A DNA stretch of 64,000 nt from Cellulomonas composti (GTDB taxonomy: Bacteria > Actinomycetota > Actinomycetes > Actinomycetales > Cellulomonadaceae): contig NZ_BJWG01000005.1 in NCBI RefSeq assembly GCF_007990245.1, forward strand, positions 124,001 to 188,000. The letters run 5' to 3'. Position 1 is the first letter of the stretch. The number at the start of each line of letters is the position of its first letter. The position numbers and the translations under genes are program-made. The notes beneath the pieces were generated by a model. It made no database searches, was not told the DNA's origin, and saw only the letters and a list, made by a program, of their open reading frames with translations. Below, piece after piece: positions 1 to 9,419 of this stretch.

Positions 1-29
1 GTGAGGAACACCCCGAGCCAGGAGGTCTC

Positions 30-332
30 ATGACCGCGCAGCACATCGACATCACGAACGCGCCGGCGCCGGCCGCGCACACCTGCGGTTGCGGCGGCCA
101 CGACGAGCCCGAGCCCGTGCTCGACGTGCGACCGATCCCGCACGCCATCCGGCACGCGACGGTCTTCGGCGCGTTCGACGCGATCGCCCCGGGCGGTTCC
201 CTCGTCATCATCGCGCCGCACCTGCCGCGTCCGCTGCTCGCGCAGCTCGCCGAGCGCGCGCCGATCGAGACAGAGGTCCTCGTCGACGGCCCCGACGCCT
301 GGACCGTGCGCATCACGCGAACCGCCGGCTGA
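30..332 (+). CDS. DUF2249 domain protein
   Basis: A 100-residue soluble protein. Residues about 30-98 match the DUF2249 pattern: an LDVRP motif near residue 31, a central PGGSLVIIAPH strand-loop, a PRPLLAQL helix and a closing GPDAW-VRI strand. The N-terminus (residues 1-30) is a separate Ala/Pro stretch with a CGCGGH cluster that could bind a metal. DUF2249 proteins often sit near nitrogen-oxide or haem proteins, but no such neighbour is visible here because the window begins only 29 bases upstream. AGGAGG at 20-25, four bases before the ATG, supports the start. The biochemical function is unknown. Confidence 0.8.
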   Translation: MTAQHIDITNAPAPAAHTCGCGGHDEPEPVLDVRPIPHAIRHATVFGAFDAIAPGGSLVIIAPHLPRPLLAQLAERAPIETEVLVDGPDAWTVRITRTAG

Positions 333-368
333 CCCGCCACCCCAGCCGGGGTGTGCCACCCTGGGCGC

Positions 369-737
369 GTGGACGGGGTGCGGGCACGGGTCGACGCGTG
401 GTGCTGGGCGATCCGGCTGTTCCCGACGAGGACCGCGGCGGGCGCCGCCTGCCGCGCCGGGCACGTGCGGGTCAACGGCGAACGGGCCAAACCCGCGACG
501 ATCGTCGTGCCGGGTGACGAGGTGCACGTGCGGGGCGGTGCGCGCGAGCGGATCGTGATCGTGCAGCGCACCATCGTCAAGCGGGTCTCCGCGGAGGCCG
601 CCGCGACCTGCTACCTCGACCGGTCCCCCGTCGTCCCGCCCAAGGAGCAGGTCGCGCTCGCCGGCTCGCGCGAGCGCGGCGCGGGCCGTCCGACCAAACG
701 CGACCGCCGCATGATCGAGCGCCTGCGCGGGCACTGA
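369..737 (+). CDS. S4-domain RNA-binding protein (Hsp15-like)
   Basis: A 122-residue protein from a GTG start. Residues 1-60 form an S4 RNA-binding domain (RVDAWCWAIRLFPTRT-A, then GHVRVNGERAKP and PGDEVHV), as in the Hsp15/HslR family, which binds stalled 50S subunits carrying peptidyl-tRNA. The C-terminal half is basic (GRPTKRDRRMIERLRG), like the RNA-contacting tail of Hsp15. An upstream in-frame ATG at 351 would add six residues; GTG at 369 is preferred because the S4 domain follows it directly. It stands alone after the DUF2249 gene. Role in ribosome quality control is inferred from the family. Confidence 0.82.
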   Translation: MDGVRARVDAWCWAIRLFPTRTAAGAACRAGHVRVNGERAKPATIVVPGDEVHVRGGARERIVIVQRTIVKRVSAEAAATCYLDRSPVVPPKEQVALAGSRERGAGRPTKRDRRMIERLRGH

Positions 738-842
738 GGTCGCGCAGGCGAGTCGGTTGGCAGACCGGCGAGAGCCAGCCAGACTGGTCCCGGCCGCGGG
801 AACGCGCGCCGGCCGGACCCCGACCCACACCAGGAGCAGGAC

Positions 843-1070
843 ATGAGCGAACCCGTGCAGCACCGCGACGAGGACCTGTCCGCCTCCGCCTCACGTGCCG
901 TGATGGTGTTCTTCGCGTTCGTGCTCTTCGCACTCGGGCTCGGCGCGTTCGCCATCTCGTTCGACGTCGTCGAGGCCGCCCGGCCGTGGGTCTTCTTCGG
1001 CGGCATCGTGGCGATCTCGCTCGCGTTCGCGATCCCGACGACGATCGTCCCGGCCCTCGAGGACCGCTGA
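843..1070 (+). CDS. Small two-helix membrane protein
   Basis: A 75-residue protein with a polar N-terminus (residues 1-17) and two hydrophobic segments at about 18-39 and 49-67, ending in a short acidic tail. The helices are joined by a short loop. No domain is recognised. The preceding sequence CAGGAGCAGGAC gives a plausible ribosome site. It lies between an S4-domain gene and hppA on the same strand but more than 100 bp from each, so it is probably a separate transcript. Function unknown. Confidence 0.7.
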   Translation: MSEPVQHRDEDLSASASRAVMVFFAFVLFALGLGAFAISFDVVEAARPWVFFGGIVAISLAFAIPTTIVPALEDR

Positions 1071-1210
1071 CGCCGCGGCGGTCGACGTGAGAGGACCCGG
1101 GCGGATCGCAGGGGTGACCTTCGTCTCACGAATGCCCTGACGGGGGCTCCTACGGTCGGCGGTGAGAGCAGTTTCACCGTTGCACCGCCCGGACCTTCCT
1201 TGGGGATCTC

Positions 1211-3802
<2,592 letters not shown>

Positions 3803-3804
3803 TG

Positions 3805-4851
3805 ATGAAGATCGCCGTGCGGTGCAGCCAGGCCTTCGTCGACGGGCAGGGACACGTCGCGGGGCACGACGCCGGCGCGACCCTGGTGCGGCGCCTGCTG
3901 CGGGTGTTCCCCGGCTCGGTCCTCGTCGGACCCGAACCGCTGCGGGCCGACGGCTTCGAGGTGCTCCCGCTCGAGCTCGTCGACGTCACGGACACCGTCG
4001 TGGTGAACATGGACGTGATCGACTCGTGCGACGTGTGGCGGACGCTCGCCGTGGGTCAGCGCGAGCCGCGGATCATGAACTTCGTGTGGTGGAACACGTC
4101 GCAGTTCCGGCACACGGTCGAACGCGCGTCGCTCGCGATGTCCTGTGCGCTGTTCCCCACGTTCTCCAACTCGGAGCGCACGGCGACCGAGGTCCGCGAG
4201 ATCGTCGGCGCGCACGTGTCCCAGGTGCTCGCCGAGAAGGCCCGCGCCGGCTGGGTCAACCTCGGCATCCGGCTCGAGCACGTCCGGCCGCGCATGGAGC
4301 CCGCCGTCCCGGTGGTCCTGTACCCCGCGATCTACGTCTCCGAGCGCAAGCAGCCCAAGCTCTTCCTCGACGTCGTCGACCGCGTCGCCCGGCGCACGCC
4401 GCTCAAGGTCGAGGCGCGTCTGCACGAGACGCACCTGGTCTCCGAGCCCGCGATGAAGCTCTCGCAGCGCGAGTGGGCGTGGGTCGGTCCGCTGACCGCG
4501 AGCCGGGACGACTACTGGGAGGCGCTCGCGCACACCACGGCGTTCCTCGCGACGTCGACCGAGGAGTCCTACGGGCTCGAGTACGTCGAGGCGATGGTGG
4601 CCGGCGCGATCGGCATCTTCCCCGACCTGCCGTGGGCGCACGCGCTGCTCCCGGCGCACTACCCGTACTTCTTCCGCACGGCCGCCCAGGCCGAGGAGCT
4701 GCTGCACCGCGCGCTCACGCAGACCGCCGACTGCCGCGCCGAGCTCGACGTCGCCGCGGGCGGCAGCTTCGCCGGCTGGCTGCGCGACCGCCACGACGAC
4801 GACGCGTTCGACCGGACGATCACCGCGCAGGTCGCGGCCTGGTTCGGCTGA
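3805..4851 (+). CDS. GT-B type glycosyltransferase (family uncertain)
   Basis: A 348-residue protein with the general layout of a GT-B glycosyltransferase: an N-terminal Rossmann-like half with GHVAGHDAGATLVRRLL, and a C-terminal half with the nucleotide-sugar site signature ATSTEESYGLEYVEAMVAGAIGIFPD (residues about 251-276), where the E-x7-E pattern of family-4 retaining enzymes is recognisable. Two adjacent ATG codons (3802, overlapping the hppA stop, and 3805) are possible starts; 3805 lies six bases after AGGAG at 3794-3798. It is probably co-transcribed with hppA. Acceptor and donor cannot be told from sequence. Confidence 0.75.
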   Translation: MKIAVRCSQAFVDGQGHVAGHDAGATLVRRLLRVFPGSVLVGPEPLRADGFEVLPLELVDVTDTVVVNMDVIDSCDVWRTLAVGQREPRIMNFVWWNTSQFRHTVERASLAMSCALFPTFSNSERTATEVREIVGAHVSQVLAEKARAGWVNLGIRLEHVRPRMEPAVPVVLYPAIYVSERKQPKLFLDVVDRVARRTPLKVEARLHETHLVSEPAMKLSQREWAWVGPLTASRDDYWEALAHTTAFLATSTEESYGLEYVEAMVAGAIGIFPDLPWAHALLPAHYPYFFRTAAQAEELLHRALTQTADCRAELDVAAGGSFAGWLRDRHDDDAFDRTITAQVAAWFG

Positions 4852-4870
4852 CGGGACCGGGCCCGGACGC

Positions 4871-5311
4871 TCAGTCGGGCGTCGTCGGGTACGGGACCGC
4901 CACCACCGTGACGAGCCCGTCGAGCCCGACGAAGTCGCCCGGGTTGGTGGTGTAGAGCGGCAACGACTCGACCGCGGCGCTGGCCGCGATCATCAGGTCG
5001 GTCGCGCGCCGTCGGGGTGTGCGACCGGAGGCCAGCACCGCGGCGCTCATCCGGCCGAACACGCGGGCCGCCTGTGCCCCGAACGGCACCGGGTCGAACT
5101 CGTGCTCGACCTGCTGGAGCAACGCGGTCCGGGCCGCGCGCTCGGCGCGGGCTGCGGCGTCGTCGCCCGACACCATGTGCACGCCCGCGGAGAGCTCCGC
5201 CAGCGTGACGGCGCTGATGGTCAGCTCGTCCGGCAGGTGCTCGGCCGTGATCCGTCGACGCAGGATGAGGATGTTGGTGTCCACGAGCCCGCGTCGGGCC
5301 TCAGCGGGCAT
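4871..5311 (-). CDS. vapC: VapC-type PIN-domain toxin
   Basis: A 146-residue PIN-domain ribonuclease. The acidic metal-binding residues are seen in order: D11 in LVDTNIL, E in TLAELSAG, D in RRATDLMIA and D in NPGDF. VapC toxins of this type cleave tRNA or rRNA when released from their antitoxin. The chosen ATG at 5311 lies eight bases inside the end of the antitoxin gene, the usual translational coupling of VapBC pairs; a longer upstream reading frame would run through the antitoxin and is rejected. It converges on the glycosyltransferase gene, with 19 bases between the stops. Confidence 0.9.
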   Translation of the reverse strand: MPAEARRGLVDTNILILRRRITAEHLPDELTISAVTLAELSAGVHMVSGDDAAARAERAARTALLQQVEHEFDPVPFGAQAARVFGRMSAAVLASGRTPRRRATDLMIAASAAVESLPLYTTNPGDFVGLDGLVTVVAVPYPTTPD

Positions 5312-5558
5312 AGGGGTCGTCGAGGTCGAACGCCTCGCCCTGCTCGGCACGGAACCTCACGAGGTCGACATGTGGCGCCGTCCGTGAGGCGGCCGCGAAG
5401 TCGTGCCGTGCGACGAACCGCCTCACGTGCCGCGGCGCCAGCTCGGCGATCTCCCGCCCGTCACGCGTGACGGTGAACGTCTCGCCATGCTCCACGGCGT
5501 CCATGATCTCCCGCGACCGGGTCCGCAGGTCGCGCTGGTTGATCTGCCGGGTTGCCAT
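5301..5558 (-). CDS. vapB: Phd/YefM-family antitoxin
   Basis: An 85-residue antitoxin. Residues 1-50 match the Phd/YefM DNA-binding fold (MATRQINQRDLRTRSREIMD, then GETFTVTRDGREIAEL); the C-terminal 35 residues (ending GEAFDLDDPYAR) form the acidic region that would wrap the toxin. The ATG at 5558 is chosen because the family motif starts there; upstream sequence is operator DNA. Antitoxins of this fold repress their own operon together with the toxin, and three alternating GTAGCAC heptamers lie 11-37 bases upstream of this start. The gene overlaps vapC. Confidence 0.9.
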   Translation of the reverse strand: MATRQINQRDLRTRSREIMDAVEHGETFTVTRDGREIAELAPRHVRRFVARHDFAAASRTAPHVDLVRFRAEQGEAFDLDDPYAR

Positions 5559-5568
5559 ACGGTCGAAG

Positions 5569-5595
5569 GTAGCACCGAGTGCTACGCGGTAGCAC
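5569..5595. promoter_or_regulatory. Probable VapBC autoregulatory operator
   Basis: Three heptamers in alternating orientation at exact 10-bp spacing: GTAGCAC (5569-5575), GTGCTAC (5579-5585) and GTAGCAC (5589-5595). Each neighbouring pair is a perfect inverted repeat with a 3-base spacer (CGA, then GCG). The site lies just upstream of the antitoxin start and within the region divergent from luxS, so a bound Phd-type dimer could also affect luxS transcription. That it binds this antitoxin is inference. Confidence 0.7.
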
Positions 5596-5658
5596 GTGCG
5601 CGTCGCGCGCGAGCTGTGCGCTGGGCGAGAATGTCGGCAGCCCACCCGAGGAGCAGCC

Positions 5659-6150
5659 GTGACCGAACGCATGAACGTCGAGTCCTTCAACCTGGACCAC
5701 CGGAGTGTCGCCGCGCCGTACGTGCGCCTCGCGGACACCAAGACGCTGCCGGCTGGTGACGTCGTCGAGAAGTACGACGTGCGGTTCACGCAGCCGAACG
5801 TCGCGCACCTCGGGATGCCGACGGTGCACTCCCTCGAGCACCTGTTCGCGGAGCACTCGCGCAACCACAGCGACCGCGTGATCGACTTCTCCCCCATGGG
5901 CTGCCAGACGGGCTTCTACCTGACGCTGGCCGGCACGTGGGCGTACGACGACGTGCTCGACCTCGTCGAGGCCACGCTGCGCGACGTGCTCACGGCCGAC
6001 GAGGTGCCGGCGGCGAACGAGATCCAGTGCGGCTGGGGCGCGAACCACACGCTCACGGGCGCGCAGGACGCCGCACGGGAGTTCCTGGCGCAGCGCGCGA
6101 CGTGGTCGCAGGTGACGGCCGACCAGGTCGCGAGCGGCGCCGGCGCATGA
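5659..6150 (+). CDS. luxS: S-ribosylhomocysteine lyase LuxS
   Basis: A 163-residue enzyme that splits S-ribosylhomocysteine into homocysteine and DPD, the AI-2 precursor. The metal ligands are visible as H57 and H61 in HSLEH and C124 in [11 protein letters not shown]60 and C82 (MGCQTGFY) match the catalytic Glu and Cys. Length is typical. The GTG at 5659 is chosen because AGGAG at 5649-5653 is correctly spaced and the family N-terminus ([10 protein letters not shown]) follows. Its stop overlaps the mtnN start, so the two steps that recycle S-adenosylhomocysteine are coupled. A metabolic role is certain from the pair; AI-2 signalling is not shown. Confidence 0.96.
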   Translation: MTERMNVESFNLDHRSVAAPYVRLADTKTLPAGDVVEKYDVRFTQPNVAHLGMPTVHSLEHLFAEHSRNHSDRVIDFSPMGCQTGFYLTLAGTWAYDDVLDLVEATLRDVLTADEVPAANEIQCGWGANHTLTGAQDAAREFLAQRATWSQVTADQVASGAGA

Positions 6151-6902
6151 GTGGGCGGTACGCCGCACCCGACGAGCCGCTCGACGCGATCGTCGTCGTC
6201 GCGATGCCGGCCGAGGAGGCGCCCTTCCTCGCACGCGCCGTCGAGACGAAGGAGGTCGCGCTCCGGGGCGGGGCCGGCGCGCACCTGCTGCGCCTGCCGG
6301 CCGCCCGGGTGCTACTCGTGCGCGCGGGGATCGGCCTGGTCAACGCCGCGTCGGCGGCGTCGGTCGCACTCGCGCGCTTCCCCCCCGCGGCGCTGATCAG
6401 CGCGGGCAGTGCGGGCGGCCTGGGTGTCGGGGTGCGGGTCGGCGACGTGGTCGTCGGCACCGACCACGTGCTGGCCGGCGCGGACGCGACCGCGTTCGGC
6501 TACGAGCGCGGTCAGGTCCCCGGCATGCCCGTGCGCTACCGGGCCGACGAGACGTTGCGGCAGGCCGCCATGGCCGCGGCGGCCGGGCTCGCCTGGCCCG
6601 CGCAGCCGCCGGTGCGCGCGGTGACCGGCGCGGTGGCCTCGGCTGACGTGTTCGTCGACGACGCCCTCGTCGACGCGCTGCGTGCGACGTTCCCGGACGC
6701 GTCGGCCGCGGACATGGAGTCCGCGGCGCTCGCGCAGGTCGCGCACCTGTTCGGGGTGCCGTTCGCGTCGGTCCGCGCGATCAGCGACCTCTGCAGCCCG
6801 GTCGAGGCCGGCGAGTTCGCGACGCACGTCGACGACGCCGCCGACCGGTCCGCGGCGGTCGTCGACGCGATGCTGACCGCCATCCGGGCCACGTCCGCCT
6901 GA
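6147..6902 (+). CDS. mtnN: 5'-methylthioadenosine/S-adenosylhomocysteine nucleosidase
   Basis: A 251-residue nucleosidase (Pfs/MtnN) that removes adenine from SAH, MTA and 5'-deoxyadenosine. Seen: the N-terminal [15 protein letters not shown] strand-turn, SAGSAGGLG (ribose/phosphate-site loop), [10 protein letters not shown] with the substrate-binding Glu, and RAISDLC with the catalytic Asp. The ATG overlaps the luxS stop (ATGA), so it acts immediately upstream of LuxS in the activated methyl cycle. The intergenic sequence after it shows no clear terminator, and an Hcp-like gene follows 96 bp later. Confidence 0.94.
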   Translation: MSGRYAAPDEPLDAIVVVAMPAEEAPFLARAVETKEVALRGGAGAHLLRLPAARVLLVRAGIGLVNAASAASVALARFPPAALISAGSAGGLGVGVRVGDVVVGTDHVLAGADATAFGYERGQVPGMPVRYRADETLRQAAMAAAAGLAWPAQPPVRAVTGAVASADVFVDDALVDALRATFPDASAADMESAALAQVAHLFGVPFASVRAISDLCSPVEAGEFATHVDDAADRSAAVVDAMLTAIRATSA

Positions 6903-6998
6903 CGCGCGCACCGGGTTCTCCCCCTGTCCTCGCGGGGCGTGCGGTGCCATGCTGCACGAGGCGTCCCGCACACGCGGGGCCAGGCGCGAGGAGTCACG

Positions 6999-7475
6999 AT
7001 GGGCCTGTACGTGCGGCTCGAGAGCATCAAGGGCGCCGGGACCTCGCGCGGTCACGAGGGCTGGGTCGACGCGTCGAGCGTGTCGTGGTCGCTCGCGTCG
7101 AGCACGACGACGATGCCCACGCCCGGCGGCGGGGCCGGCAAGGTCACGGCCCAGGCCGTCCAGCTCTCGGCACCCGTCGGCCCGCACTCGCCGCTCGTGC
7201 TCCTCGCGTGCGTCAGGGGCACGCACCTGAAGTCGGTGACGATCGAGCACACGGTGGCTTCCCCGCGTGAGGAGCACGTCGACCAGCGCTGGGAGCTGAG
7301 CGCGGTGACCGTCGTCGACTACGCGACCGGCGCGACGCCCGAGAGCATCGGCCAGGACTCGTTCGGCCTGCTGTTCGGCAAGCTCGTCTACACGACGATC
7401 GCGCAGAAGCGCGACGGGAGCGCCGCCGCGCCGATCTCGGTCACGTGGGAGCCGACCTCGGGTCGCACCGCCTGA
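6999..7475 (+). CDS. Hcp-family (type VI tube-like) protein
   Basis: A 158-residue protein resembling the Hcp tube protein fold: LYVRLESIKG at the start, GHEGWVDASSVSWSL at residues about 21-36, and a C-terminal beta-rich region with KSVTIEHTVASP and VVDYATGATPESIG. Hcp forms hexameric rings in type VI secretion, but no sheath, baseplate, VgrG or ClpV gene is visible here, and lone Hcp-like proteins occur in actinobacteria with unknown roles. GAGGAG six bases before the ATG supports the start. Two genes of unknown role follow on the same strand at 102 and 54 bp. Structural or carrier function is inferred only. Confidence 0.75.
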   Translation: MGLYVRLESIKGAGTSRGHEGWVDASSVSWSLASSTTTMPTPGGGAGKVTAQAVQLSAPVGPHSPLVLLACVRGTHLKSVTIEHTVASPREEHVDQRWELSAVTVVDYATGATPESIGQDSFGLLFGKLVYTTIAQKRDGSAAAPISVTWEPTSGRTA

Positions 7476-7577
7476 CGCCGCCTCACCCGACGAACCAGGG
7501 GAAACCCGGTATCGAGGGCTGCGAGCGGATCCTCCTTCTCGTCGTGCACGACGGACGTGCGCGACAGGAGGCACATC

Positions 7578-8330
7578 ATGGGCGCGACCTTCGGGGTCGA
7601 GGCCATCCGCCACTTCGGGAACGCCAGGGCCAACGGCGTCTCGAGCGCGGCCGACCTCACCTACACCTTCAACCGCAGCAACGGCTTCGACTCCGAGCTG
7701 CGCTCCGCGGGACACACCCGCGCGTTCTACTGGTCCGAGCAGAACGTCTGGGAGAACGACCTCCAGGACACCAGCGGCGGCGGTGACGACCGCACGTGGG
7801 CCGACAACGTCGACCTGTTCTGGATCGAGACGCACGGCAACCACGAGGCCGACGGCCAGGCGCGGTTGCTGTACGACATCCCGCGCGACCAGTGGCGGAC
7901 GTGGTCCGGCCAGTGGCAGCTCGGCGAGGACTGGAACGCCGAGTGGATCATGGCCTACTCCTGCGACACCGCGCCGCTCGGCACCCTCACCGGGCTGTGG
8001 AACATCTTCGCCAGGCTCCACCTGTACTGCGGCGCCTGGGACAACATGTGGGACGGCATCACGACCGACGAGTGCGGCTCGGACGTGGCCGACGACCTGA
8101 CCGACGGCGACCGGGTCAGCGACGCCTGGATCGACGGCGTGTCCGACTGGTGGGTGGACAACCACCCCGTCGTCGTGGGCCCCGCGACGAGCACGACGTG
8201 GAACGGCGGCAGCGTGATCTGGCCGCTCAGCCCGCACAACATCGACCACCTGTGGGGCGAGGGCTCCGTCTCCGCCGACCTCGCACCCGCCCAGCAGGGC
8301 TGCCTGCTGTGGCGATGGGCCGAGGGCTGA
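7578..8330 (+). CDS. Caspase-like (DUF6345-type) protein
   Basis: A 250-residue protein rich in Trp and Asp. H86 in WIETHGNHEADG and C129 in IMAYSCDTAPLG are arranged like the His-Cys dyad of clan CD (caspase/gingipain-like) peptidases: a strand ending in HG, and a strand ending in C some 40 residues later. The overall pattern recalls DUF6345 proteins. No signal peptide is seen. CAGGAGG seven bases before the ATG sets the start. It lies between the Hcp-like gene and the propeptide-like gene. Peptidase activity is an inference from the dyad. Confidence 0.6.
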   Translation: MGATFGVEAIRHFGNARANGVSSAADLTYTFNRSNGFDSELRSAGHTRAFYWSEQNVWENDLQDTSGGGDDRTWADNVDLFWIETHGNHEADGQARLLYDIPRDQWRTWSGQWQLGEDWNAEWIMAYSCDTAPLGTLTGLWNIFARLHLYCGAWDNMWDGITTDECGSDVADDLTDGDRVSDAWIDGVSDWWVDNHPVVVGPATSTTWNGGSVIWPLSPHNIDHLWGEGSVSADLAPAQQGCLLWRWAEG

Positions 8331-8384
8331 CGGGCCGTCGACGAGCACGGTTCCGCACACACGACGACGACAAGGAGCACGACC

Positions 8385-9308
8385 ATGACCTCCATCGAGG
8401 AGATCACCGAACGGCTGGTCCGGTTGGCGGGCGACGTCCCGCGCGCCGGTGAGGTGCTGGAGCTGACGAGCCTGCCCGCCGAGCAGGCCGTCAAGCGCAA
8501 CCAGAAGCTCATCAAGACGTACGCCAAGGTCACGGGCATCCGCCTGGACGTCGCGAAGGCGACGCGCCTGGGCGAGCGCACGACCTACCAGGGCGAGGAC
8601 GGCGGCCGCGCGGTCACGTTCCACGCCTCCGGCGCGCTCGTGGTGCGGTCCGGCATCGCACCGCTCGAGGACCTGTTCGACGGCTCGCCGCCCGACGACG
8701 CGCTCGTCAAAGCGGTCCTGACCGCGGCCGAGCCCCTGCGGTTCGCGAGCCTCGTCGACCCGTCGCAGGACGCCCTGGACTTCGAGCGGCTCTGGAAGCT
8801 CAAGGCCGCGGGCGGCGACCGCAAGGGCCGACGCAGCGAACCCGTGACCACGCGCGCGATCGGTGCGTTCCGGCACACCGTGCGGGGCCTGCCGGTGCTG
8901 GGCCGGGCCTCGGCCCACGTCGAGGTCACCGGCAGCGGCCAGGTCTCCGGCCTGTCCCTGTCGCTGCGCCGGTTCGCTGGCGACGGTTCCGGCGACGTGC
9001 TCGCCAAGACGCGCATCCGCGGGACCGAGGAGGCCGCCACGGATGCGGTGACCCGCCTGGTCAAGGCGCTCGGCGGCAAGCTCGGCGACGTCGAGGTCGA
9101 CCCGCAGATGTTCGCCTTCGGGTACCTCAGCCTGGGTCGTCGGCGCGCGCAGTCGCTGCTCGCGCCGATGTTCGTCGCCGCACTCGCGGTGGACGGCGGA
9201 CGCGAGCAGGAGAGGTCCGCGCACGTCATCGCCGTACCCGGCACGCCGGACAAGTTCCTGCGCCTGCCGAGCGGCGTGCGGCCGGTCGCGACCGTACGCG
9301 CCGCGTGA
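8385..9308 (+). CDS. Uncharacterised protein with propeptide-like region
   Basis: A 307-residue protein with no recognised catalytic motif. Residues about 160-190 (AFRHTVRGLPVLGRASAHVE, then SGQVSGLSLSLRR) resemble the GLPVxG beta-hairpin of thermolysin-type propeptides (FTP/PepSY). Such regions act as intramolecular chaperones or inhibitors, and in larger DUF6345 proteins a similar segment precedes the caspase-like part; here they may be split into two genes. Residues 1-60 are helical and charged. It ends the three-gene plus-strand block at a long hairpin. AAGGAGCACGACC precedes the ATG. The functional link is inference. Confidence 0.55.
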   Translation: MTSIEEITERLVRLAGDVPRAGEVLELTSLPAEQAVKRNQKLIKTYAKVTGIRLDVAKATRLGERTTYQGEDGGRAVTFHASGALVVRSGIAPLEDLFDGSPPDDALVKAVLTAAEPLRFASLVDPSQDALDFERLWKLKAAGGDRKGRRSEPVTTRAIGAFRHTVRGLPVLGRASAHVEVTGSGQVSGLSLSLRRFAGDGSGDVLAKTRIRGTEEAATDAVTRLVKALGGKLGDVEVDPQMFAFGYLSLGRRRAQSLLAPMFVAALAVDGGREQERSAHVIAVPGTPDKFLRLPSGVRPVATVRAA

Positions 9309-9312
9309 CCCC

Positions 9313-9354
9313 ACGACGAGGGACGGGCCGGGGCTCCGGTCCGTCCCTCGTCGT
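9313..9354. terminator. Bidirectional hairpin terminator
   Basis: A near-perfect 19-bp stem (9313-9331 pairing with 9336-9354, one G-U pair) with a GGCT loop. It sits between the convergent ends of the propeptide-like gene and the LRV membrane protein gene. There is no clear T-run on either side, as is usual for high-G+C actinobacterial terminators. Confidence 0.75.
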
Positions 9355-9419
9355 CGATCGTGGTCAGCCGCCCGGCGTCAGGACCTTGAGGTCGACGCAG
9401 TCCCGGACCGGGCGGGCTG

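Noticed and set aside
1086..1132. Hairpin or operator before hppA (CGTGAGA/TCTCACG, TTCGT-CTC-ACGAA)
   Set aside because: Long loop and short arms; such matches are expected by chance and no promoter could be aligned to it.
6999..7475. Type VI secretion system
   Set aside because: Only one Hcp-like gene; no sheath, baseplate, VgrG or ClpV.
6312..9314. 1000-residue antisense open frame
   Set aside because: Opposite-strand shadow of the mtnN/Hcp/caspase-like genes, composition not protein-like.
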